Assembly: GCF_900156655.1 (NCBI RefSeq)
Contig: NZ_FTOG01000016.1
Span: forward strand, 1-55,598
DNA: 55,598 nucleotides
DNA from: Rhodobacter aestuarii
Lineage (GTDB): Bacteria > Pseudomonadota > Alphaproteobacteria > Rhodobacterales > Rhodobacteraceae
Direction of reading: 5' to 3'
The position numbers were made by a program, and so were the translations under genes. This document shows, piece by piece, positions 49,397 through 55,598 of this stretch. The notes under the pieces are model-generated. The model had not been told where the DNA came from, did no database searches, and saw nothing but the letters and a program-made list of their open reading frames with translations. Numbering within the stretch: the stretch's first letter is position 1; the number at the start of each line of letters is the position of its first letter.

Positions 49397-51661
49397 ATGA
49401 GCCGTTTTTCTGCCCCTATCGCTGAACAGATCTGGGACATGAAATATCGTTTGAAAGAGGCAGATGGCGCCCCCATCGACGCCTCTGTCGAAGACAGCTG
49501 GCGGCGTGTGGCACGCGATCTGGCCTCGGTCGAAACCGATCCTTCCGCTTGGGAGCCGCGCTTCTACGCTGCGCTCGAAGATTTCAAATTCCTGCCTGCG
49601 GGGCGGATTTTGGCCGGCGCGGGCACCGGGCGCTCGGTCACGCTTTTCAACTGCTTCGTCATGGGCACGGTTCCCGACTCGATGGGCGGCATTTTTGACA
49701 TGCTCAAAGAAGCCGCGCTGACGATGCAGCAAGGTGGCGGCATCGGCTATGATTTCTCTACCATCCGTCCGCGCGGGGCGGCGGTGCAGGGTGTCGCGGC
49801 GGATGCCTCTGGCCCGCTTTCGTTCATGGATGTCTGGGATGCGATGTGCCGCACCATCATGTCGGCGGGCTCGCGCCGTGGCGCGATGATGGCGACAATG
49901 CGCTGTGACCACCCCGATATTGAAAGCTTCATCACCGCCAAGCAAGATTCGGCCCGGCTGCGGATGTTCAACCTCTCGGTGCTGATCACCGATGCCTTCA
50001 TGGAAGCGGTCAAAGCCGATGGCCCGTGGGAGCTGACCTTCGGCGGCAAGGTCTACCACACCATTCAGGCGCGCGATCTGTGGAACAAGATCATGCGCGC
50101 CACCTATGATTTCGCGGAACCCGGGGTGATTTTCATCGACCGGATCAACGCGATGAACAACCTCAACTATCTTGAGCAGATCTGCGCCACCAACCCCTGT
50201 GGCGAACAACCGCTGCCGCCCTATGGTGCCTGCCTTCTGGGCTCGATCAATCTTGCGCGGCTGGTGTCTGCGCCGTTCACCGAAGCCGCGGCTTTGGATG
50301 AAACCGCCCTTGATGAATTGGTCCGCACCGCTGTGCGGATGATGGACAATGTGGTGGATGCCTCGCGCTTCCCGCTGCCGCAACAAGCCGAAGAAGCGCG
50401 CAACAAGCGCCGCATTGGGCTTGGCGTGACGGGCCTTGCCGATGCGCTGCTGATGCTCGGCCTGCGTTACGGCTCCGATGAAGCTGCCGCGCAAACCGAG
50501 GCTTGGATGAAGCTGATCGCCCGCGCCTCTTACCTTGCCTCCGTCGATATGGCGAAAGAGAAGGGGGCCTTCCCGCTCTTTGACGCAGAGAAATACCTCG
50601 CCTCCGGCAATATGATGCAGATGGATGACGACGTGCGCGACGCCATCGCCACGCACGGTATTCGCAATGCGCTTTTGACCTCAATCGCGCCCACCGGCAC
50701 GATCTCGCTTTACGCGGGCAATGTCTCGAGCGGCATCGAGCCAGTCTTCGCCTATGCCTACACCCGCAAGGTGCTGCAAAAAGACGGTTCGCGCACCGAA
50801 GAGGAAGTGGTCGATTACGCCGTGCAAATGTGGCGCGACCTGAAGGGCGATGCGCCGCTGCCCGATCACTTCGTCAACGCGCAGACGCTTGCGCCGATGG
50901 ACCATGTGAAAATGCAGGCCGCCGCGCAGAAATGGATCGATTCGAGCATTTCGAAAACGATCAACTGCCCGGAAGACATTTCCTTTGATGCGTTCAAAGA
51001 CGTTTATATGGCGGCCTTTGAAAGCGGCTGCAAAGGCTGCACCACCTACCGCCCGAATGATGTGACCGGCTCCGTTCTCACAGTTTCGGAAAACTCGGAA
51101 AAAGCGCCAGAGGCCGACAAAGGCGCCGAGGTGGTTTATCTGACCGAACCGCTGGGCCGGCCCGCCGCGCTGGAAGGCGCGACCTACAAGCTGAAATGGC
51201 CCGGCTCGGAGCATGCGATCTACATCACCGTGAACGACATTGTGCAGGGCGATCACCGTCGCCCGTTTGAAGTCTTCATCAACTCCAAAAACATGGAACA
51301 TTTCGCCTGGACCGTCGCGCTGACGCGGATGATCTCGGCGGTGTTCCGGCGTGGCGGTGACGTGAGCTTTGTCGTGGAAGAGCTGAAAGCCGTGTTTGAC
51401 CCGCGCGGCGGGGCGTGGATGCAGGGGCAGTATATCCCCTCGATTTTGGCGGCCATTGGCGGCGTGATTGAGCGCCACCTCATCTCGACCGGCTTCATTG
51501 CAGGCGAGGGAATGGGGCTGAAAAGCGATCCGCGTGCTGAGGTGATGACCATCGGCGAAGCCCCCCGCGGCCCCGCATGCCCCTCTTGTGGGTCCTATGC
51601 GATGCGCAAAGTCGAAGGCTGCATGACCTGCGCCGATTGCGGCCATTCGAAGTGCGGGTGA
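49397..51661 (+). CDS. nrdJ: Adenosylcobalamin-dependent ribonucleotide reductase (class II)
   Basis: 754 residues; ATG at 49397. Class II features: first redox Cys in 'TLFNCFVMGTVPD', 'QGGGIGYDFSTIRPRGA', radical site 'NPCGEQPLPPYGACLLGSINLARLV' (N, C, E), 'APTGTISLYAGNVSSGIEP', a zinc-binding C-terminal tail 'CPSCGSYAMRKVEGCMTCADCGHSKCG' carrying the swinging thiols. It reduces ribonucleotides independently of oxygen using coenzyme B12. The absence of a nearby NrdB-like gene agrees with class II. No cobalamin riboswitch is evident in the 120-bp leader. Confidence 0.95.
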   Translation: MSRFSAPIAEQIWDMKYRLKEADGAPIDASVEDSWRRVARDLASVETDPSAWEPRFYAALEDFKFLPAGRILAGAGTGRSVTLFNCFVMGTVPDSMGGIFDMLKEAALTMQQGGGIGYDFSTIRPRGAAVQGVAADASGPLSFMDVWDAMCRTIMSAGSRRGAMMATMRCDHPDIESFITAKQDSARLRMFNLSVLITDAFMEAVKADGPWELTFGGKVYHTIQARDLWNKIMRATYDFAEPGVIFIDRINAMNNLNYLEQICATNPCGEQPLPPYGACLLGSINLARLVSAPFTEAAALDETALDELVRTAVRMMDNVVDASRFPLPQQAEEARNKRRIGLGVTGLADALLMLGLRYGSDEAAAQTEAWMKLIARASYLASVDMAKEKGAFPLFDAEKYLASGNMMQMDDDVRDAIATHGIRNALLTSIAPTGTISLYAGNVSSGIEPVFAYAYTRKVLQKDGSRTEEEVVDYAVQMWRDLKGDAPLPDHFVNAQTLAPMDHVKMQAAAQKWIDSSISKTINCPEDISFDAFKDVYMAAFESGCKGCTTYRPNDVTGSVLTVSENSEKAPEADKGAEVVYLTEPLGRPAALEGATYKLKWPGSEHAIYITVNDIVQGDHRRPFEVFINSKNMEHFAWTVALTRMISAVFRRGGDVSFVVEELKAVFDPRGGAWMQGQYIPSILAAIGGVIERHLISTGFIAGEGMGLKSDPRAEVMTIGEAPRGPACPSCGSYAMRKVEGCMTCADCGHSKCG

Positions 51662-51977
51662 GCGGTCGATAGGCCAAAAGTCTGTAGGACCCACTAAATC
51701 TTGGCCATTTCCGGGGTAATTTGTCCATTCCGGCACAGGATTAATGACCATCGGCTGCGCTGTAGTCGGTGGTTTCTTTTTGTATCAATGGCTTGCGTAT
51801 TTGGTTGTTTTGCAGCGTTCGATGCATCGTCGTTGCGCCCCGCCTTGGTGGGCGCCGTTGACGGCTAGCCCTGCTTTCGGCATCCCTCAGGGCCAATCCG
51901 GCCGGGTTCTTTCCAACTTCCCCCTCATGCAGAGCCTCTGCGCGAGGGCATGGCGCGCTGCGCCTGAAAGGACCTCC
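51662..51977. other. Non-coding gap after nrdJ; likely start of the accessory stretch
   Basis: 316 bases with no supported gene. It is more AT-rich than its surroundings around 51690-51800. An open frame from 51744 runs into the next small gene, but its first 78 codons have a composition unlike a protein. No clear terminator for nrdJ was found. Confidence 0.5.
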
Positions 51978-52226
51978 ATGACGAAGATCAAGTTCATCAA
52001 TGCCCGCTTCGCCGATCCAAACGAGGACGAACTCGCCATCAAGCGTCGCTTCGAATGGCACCTGCGCACGCTCCGTGCGATTCGGAACGGCGTGTCTCCG
52101 AAGGTGCCGGGAGACTTTGAAGATGAGTTGCGCTGGAACGAAGATCTCTTCGCCATACCGCTCTCAGAAAATGACCGCAGCAAGGTGATGCGCCGCGCGC
52201 GCGGGGTGCCATGCGCGCAGCCCTGA
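51978..52226 (+). CDS. Small hypothetical protein with an aberrant C-terminus
   Basis: 82 residues from ATG 51978 with AAAGGACC upstream. It is charged and helical ('EDELAIKRRFEWHLRTLRAIRNG', 'DFEDELRWNEDLFAI'). No family is recognised. Its last residues (about RGVPCAQP) are encoded by sequence that in another frame belongs to the RNA ligase remnant, so the natural 3' end has probably been lost in the same deletion. Confidence 0.45.
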   Translation: MTKIKFINARFADPNEDELAIKRRFEWHLRTLRAIRNGVSPKVPGDFEDELRWNEDLFAIPLSENDRSKVMRRARGVPCAQP

Positions 52227-52677
52227 CAGCCGCAACCACCCCTCGCGCGACTGGCTCAAGGCCTTTGCCGCGGGCATCGCGCCGCTACTGGCCGAAGGCG
52301 AGCGGATCGTCGGCGAGAACCTTTATGCGCGCCATTCGGTGGGCTACGACGCGCTGCTCGCGTGGTTTCTGGGCTTTGCCTGGATCCTCGACGACGCGGT
52401 GCAACCCTGGGATCTGACCCTGCTGCGCTTCGAGGAATTGGGCATCATCCCGGTGCCGACGCTCTGGCGCGGACCTTGGCGGGCGGGACTTTTTGAAACC
52501 ATCGCGGCGGGGCTTGATCTAGCCCGGCAGGAGGGCTTCGTCGCGCGCGTGGCAGCGGCCTTCCCCGAAGCCGAGATGCCGCGCCGGATGGGCAAATATG
52601 TCCGCGCGGGCCATGTGCAAAGCGAAACGCACTGGATGCAGACGGCGCTGGTGCCGAACGGGCTCAAAGGCGCATGA
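52189..52677 (+). pseudogene. RNA ligase lacking its N-terminal catalytic part
   Basis: From about 52204 the frame reads HARSPDSRNHPSRDWLKAF, then 'IVGENLYARHSVGYDALLAWFLGFAWILDD', 'PVPTLWRGPW', 'EGFVAR' and 'AGHVQSETHWMQTALVPNGLKG'. These are the later motifs (III, IIIa, IV, V) of small bacterial/phage RNA ligases. The first 40-60 residues, which hold the nucleotidyl-accepting lysine (motif I, K-x-D-G), are absent. Upstream the frame hits TGA at 52186-52188, and other frames there do not encode the missing part. No proper start codon fits except an internal ATG at 52339. It overlaps the next gene by ATGA. Confidence 0.75.
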
Positions 52678-53423
52678 GGATCGGACGCGTGGCCCTGCAT
52701 CTGGCGCTGGCCGCTGTTCTGACGGTGCTGACGCAGCTGGGCGGGCTGGCGTGGCTGATCAGCCGTCTGTTTCGCCGCAAGTTCCTTGCCTTTGCGATTC
52801 TTTATGCCGGGCTTTGGCTGGGCGCGCTGATGATCGCGCCGCTTTTCGGGCGGGTGCCGATCACCTGCCACGGCGATGGCCCGCTGGTGATGCGCTCCTG
52901 GGTCTTTTGCCTTGCGAACCGCAATTACGTTGCCCACGATCTGCGGGACGCCGCCACGGACATGGCGGCAAAGATGGCCCGGGCCCATCCCGGCACCGTG
53001 ACCCTTGCGCTGGATGGCAACTTCCCGTTTCTGAACGGATTTCCGCTGCTGCCGCATCTGTCGCACCGCGATGGTCGCAAGCTTGATCTTGCGTTTTACT
53101 ATGCGGACCAAGGCCGCTACCTGCCGGGGCAGACCCGGTCGCCCCTGGGCTATTTCGCCTTCGAGCCGGGGGAAAGCACTTGCCCGCCGCGCTTTCCGAC
53201 GCTGCGCTGGGATCTGCCCTGGCTGCAACCGCTCTGGCCCGATTACGCCCCTGAACCCGAACGGATGCGCCTTGCGCTGCGGCTTTTGTCGCGCGATCCG
53301 CGGATCGGCAAGATTTTCCTTGAACCGCATCTGGCGGCGAAATTCGGATCCGGCGCGCCGAAGATCCGCTTTCAGGGCTGCGCCGCCGCCCGGCATGACG
53401 ACCACATCCATATCCAGTTGTAA
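52674..53423 (+). CDS. Membrane-anchored LAS-type metallopeptidase-like protein
   Basis: 249 residues. Two N-terminal hydrophobic segments (about 5-30 and 36-60) anchor an external domain. The domain contains 'SHRDGRKLD' with H131-x6-D138 and ends 'RHDDHIHIQL' with H244-x-H246. H-x6-D plus H-x-H is the zinc-ligand pattern of LAS peptidases (VanX, MepA, M15/M74), which cut peptidoglycan peptides or D-Ala-D-Ala. A catalytic acid could be Asp242 or Asp243. The overall family is unassigned by me; the motif argument is strong, the substrate is inference. ATG at 52674 overlaps the RNA ligase stop. Confidence 0.65.
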   Translation: MRIGRVALHLALAAVLTVLTQLGGLAWLISRLFRRKFLAFAILYAGLWLGALMIAPLFGRVPITCHGDGPLVMRSWVFCLANRNYVAHDLRDAATDMAAKMARAHPGTVTLALDGNFPFLNGFPLLPHLSHRDGRKLDLAFYYADQGRYLPGQTRSPLGYFAFEPGESTCPPRFPTLRWDLPWLQPLWPDYAPEPERMRLALRLLSRDPRIGKIFLEPHLAAKFGSGAPKIRFQGCAAARHDDHIHIQL

Positions 53424-53434
53424 GATCTGCGCGC

Positions 53435-53893
53435 TCAGCGGGCGGGTTTGGCCAGCGATGTCAGCCGCCGAGTCAGCGCCACAACGGCCAGACACAGCCC
53501 GATGACCAGACAAAGGCCCAGTTCAACCCAATCCAGCCCGGCAAAACCGCCATTGAGTTTTGCAAAGCCGAAGCCGACGCAAAGCGTGGTCAGAAAATTG
53601 ACGGCCCGCTGTGACGAGGCCGATTTCGGGATCAACAGTGAAAAGGCCAGAAACCCGATCACGACAGCGGCGCTCAGGCCCCAGTCAAGACCCTCCGACA
53701 GGCTGATGCCGCCAGTGCCCACGTTCACCAGCGTGGTCCGAACACGCTCCGGGTCATTGGAAAACAGATCGCGCAGAAACACGCCCGATTGCTGATAAAG
53801 CTACCGCCGCAACGGGGCGGTGACAAGGTGAAGCCCAACCGCCAGCGCGATCGGCAGAAAGAACAGCAGCAGATGTCGAAAGACAAAACCCAT
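53435..53893 (-). pseudogene. Membrane protein gene split by an in-frame amber codon
   Basis: From ATG 53893 the frame reads MGFVFRHLLLFFLPIALAVG, continues to 'TAPLRR', then a TAG at 53801-53803. It resumes without a frame change as 'LYQQSGVFLRDLFSNDPERV' and runs to 53435. The full product would have about 151 residues and four or five hydrophobic segments ('AAVVIGFLAFSLLI', 'VELGLCLVIGLCLAVVAL'). A single C-to-T change (CAG to TAG) explains the stop. As read, only a 30-residue leader or an internal GTG-started piece can be made. It begins 16 bp after the ATP-grasp gene, so both were one operon. Function unknown. Confidence 0.65.
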
Positions 53894-53909
53894 CTTGCCC
53901 CCGGACCGC

Positions 53910-54719
53910 TCAGCCAAGCGCGTCGATCGCCGCCGCCAGCTTCATCACATCGGCCGCATAGAACCCGGCGGCATTGATGCAGTTCGTTTCCAGCAGTTTC
54001 AAGCTGGTCTCGGTGCGGCAGATATCCATGACATAGGCCGTCGCATAGCCCGGGTTCAGCCGCGCAAGATCTTGGGCAAAAGCCAATGCATTCGCGTCGA
54101 TTTCGGGCCGATAGGTCACGCGGTCGCCTTCCTTGTAAAGCGAGAAGGTGACGACCTCGCCTGCGACGATCCAGATCCGCCATTCCTTCAAGATACGTAC
54201 CGGTTGCGTCAGCATCATCCGCGTTTCAGGGCGCAGCGAGCCGTGCGGGATTTCATCGGGGTCGAGCGTCATCACCTTGCGGGCAATTTCGAGGATTTCG
54301 GACGCGGGGCGGACCTTGCCCGCCTGTTCCTTGCCATCCGCGACAGGGCGGATGAACCAGAGCCGCCCTTCATCGCCCAATTTTCCATCGCCCTGTGCCC
54401 CGTCGCCCACTCCCTCGGCGATCTCGCGCACGGTGCAGAATTTGGCGCCCGACCCGTTGAGCAGATAGGCGCCCCAAGCGGTTTCTTCCACGAAAGGGCG
54501 GATCGTGAACACACCCGGAGAGAGTCCCTTGGCCCGGGCATACCGCCAAAGCGTATAGGCGCCGAACAGCACCACCGCGTTCGGGTTGCGCACCTCAGGC
54601 TCGGGGATCAGATCGCCGACGAAGGGCACGACCTTGTGCCAGGAATAGGCGATCCCCAACCGGTCAAGCGCGTGAGCCAGTTTCTCCATGTCGTCGAAGT
54701 GCTGCAAGATCCACTGCAT
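53910..54719 (-). CDS. ATP-grasp enzyme of the R2K type
   Basis: 269 residues. 'SWHKVVPFVGDLIPEPEV' and 'VVLFGAYTLWRYA' form the N-terminal Rossmann-like part, then 'FIRPVADGKEQAG' and 'VRILKEWRIWIVAGEVVTFSLYKEG' (Arg/Lys residues of the nucleotide site), and 'YVMDICRTETSLKLLETNCINAAGFYAAD' with the metal-binding D/E/N set. This agrees with the R2K clade (DUF4343), predicted to ligate amino acids or peptides to proteins or small molecules. Complete by length. The downstream membrane gene is broken. Start ATG at 54719; no regulator is visible. Confidence 0.75.
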   Translation of the reverse strand: MQWILQHFDDMEKLAHALDRLGIAYSWHKVVPFVGDLIPEPEVRNPNAVVLFGAYTLWRYARAKGLSPGVFTIRPFVEETAWGAYLLNGSGAKFCTVREIAEGVGDGAQGDGKLGDEGRLWFIRPVADGKEQAGKVRPASEILEIARKVMTLDPDEIPHGSLRPETRMMLTQPVRILKEWRIWIVAGEVVTFSLYKEGDRVTYRPEIDANALAFAQDLARLNPGYATAYVMDICRTETSLKLLETNCINAAGFYAADVMKLAAAIDALG

Positions 54720-55453
54720 CGGTTTCGGGCCTCCGCCCTACAAAGGCAACGCGCAAGGCCCCGTTAATAGCACCCGCAGCCCGCAGCGTCACGATCCCTT
54801 GGGAAAAGACCGAATCCGATCTGCGGCGGGATGGCACAAACCCGTTCGGGCGCCCGTAGTCGGCTGAACCGCCCTTTCTGGAAAGCTCGAGAATGTCTTG
54901 TCTGGTGGTGCGGCGTCGCTGAAGATCGAGGCAACGACAAGCATATTGATGTTAGCGGCATCGGTTGCGCACTGCCCCAAACCCAACGCCCGTACCCTGC
55001 GCGGCTCAACCTGCCGCAGTTGACAATAGTCTTCGATCGACCCGAGCGTCCTGTGCCAATGGGCAGGACTGGCGGCGGCGAGAACCATTTGGCCTACCAT
55101 CTGTCAAGGACGTCTATCATACCTGTGCCTGCAATCACGATGAACGCTGCAAAGAGAACAAGCCCGTGGCGGCCAAGGCGAAGAAATTCATCATGAGGGG
55201 GCGCGGTGTCGAGACCGGCCTAATCGTCGAGGCCGCGGCCCAGAAGTTCTTCGAAAGCAACGCGACCTATCGGATGGAACGGCGATTGTCCAACAGCAAC
55301 ATCAACCTGTCCCGCCAGGCCATCGGCCGGAACATCGCCCAATCGCCCCCTTCGCGTTCGTCTTTGTCATTTTTGTTTTTCGTTGCGCGCTGGCCACACC
55401 TCTCAGTGCGCTCCATCTGCTTCCAGAGTGCTTCCAGTGTTGTTTTCGCAACG
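54720..55453. other. Region without a supported gene; possible transposase remnant at 55090-55345
   Basis: 734 bases. On the plus strand about 55090-55345 one frame reads 'CKENKPVAAKAKKFIMRGRG', 'GLIVEAAAQKFFESNATYRM' and 'NINLSRQAIGRNIAQ'. Its order (aligned K-x-Y, Y-R-x-E-R, I-x-L-S-R) faintly recalls the middle of IS66-type transposases. No complete gene, terminal repeats or start signal were found. The rest shows only short frames with inconsistent composition. Confidence 0.3.
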
Positions 55454-55480
55454 CAAAAGGCCCCGCGATTTGCGGGGCTA
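55454..55480 (-). terminator. Terminator of tRNA-fMet
   Basis: On the minus strand GCCCCGC (complement of 55472-55478) pairs with GCGGGGC (complement of 55460-55466), followed by CTTTTG. It lies about 27 bp after the tRNA 3' end. Confidence 0.75.
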
Positions 55481-55506
55481 GGTCATTGATTCTAGCTTGG
55501 ATTTTT

Positions 55507-55583
<77 letters not shown>

Positions 55584-55598
55584 CCGGTGTTTTGTGGC

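Noticed and set aside
49277-50656. Long minus-strand extension of the DUF1489 frame across nrdJ
   Set aside because: The DUF1489 homology begins at 49276; the extension only mirrors nrdJ.
51744-51977. Upstream part of the 160-codon frame before the small gene at 51978
   Set aside because: The better start is 51978 with AAAGGACC; the upstream residues lack protein-like composition.
53801-53803. Amber codon as pyrrolysine or programmed read-through
   Set aside because: No pyrrolysine genes or read-through context are visible; a nonsense mutation is simpler.

Overview
The window comes from a high-GC alphaproteobacterium of the Rhodobacter/Roseobacter type, probably an anoxygenic phototroph. 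Markers for this are a BciA-type divinyl chlorophyllide 8-vinyl reductase, both signature enzymes of the ethylmalonyl-CoA pathway (Ccr, Ecm), a BioMNY biotin importer, a DctPQM/DctSR dicarboxylate TRAP system like that of R. capsulatus, and an adenosylcobalamin-dependent ribonucleotide reductase. Genes are tightly packed and very often coupled by ATGA or GTGA overlaps.

Layout. 0-0.7 kb: the end of a copper-like locus (a P-type ATPase tail facing a multicopper-oxidase tail) and a doubtful ORF. 0.7-3.46 kb: a small prophage-like element with a frameshifted tyrosine integrase, abutting the 3' end of tRNA-Ile2(CAU). 3.6-8.2 kb: a Cys-rich protein, bciA, and an msrB-dipZ-msrA operon that looks like a self-contained periplasmic methionine sulfoxide repair unit. 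8.3-21.2 kb: two paralogous cytochrome P450 genes bracketing a nine-gene chemosensory operon (STAS, cheY, cheA, cheW, mcp, cheW, cheR, cheB, degenerate soluble MCP-like protein) and a Crp/Fnr regulator. 21.2-26.6 kb: cydDC, then divergent bioMNY. 26.8-29.4 kb: a plcP-agt-like phosphate-limitation lipid remodelling operon with a third glycosyltransferase. 29.4-34.8 kb: a ROK regulator, ccr, a small secreted protein and ecm. 34.9-40.7 kb: dctPQM divergent from dctSR, with two dyads between them. 40.7-49.3 kb: a sugar-isomerase-like gene, DUF1285, a MoxR/DUF58/DUF4159 membrane operon, and DUF1489. 49.4-51.7 kb: nrdJ. 51.7-55.5 kb: a decaying accessory stretch ending at tRNA-fMet. It holds a decapitated RNA ligase, a membrane-anchored LAS-type metallopeptidase-like protein, a membrane protein split by an in-frame amber codon, an R2K-type ATP-grasp enzyme, and about 0.7 kb with at most a transposase-like remnant.

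Together the core genes describe a metabolically versatile bacterium: C4-dicarboxylate uptake, acetyl-CoA assimilation via ethylmalonyl-CoA, cobalamin-dependent enzymes, periplasmic thiol and methionine redox homeostasis, and membrane lipid replacement. The two accessory regions each lie beside a tRNA gene and each carry broken genes. The observations I rate highest are the Met-rich linker in the DipZ-like protein between msrB and msrA, the shared Crp/Fnr-like dyads upstream of both P450 genes, the degenerate double-tip MCP-like protein, and the RNA ligase / LAS peptidase / ATP-grasp remnant locus.
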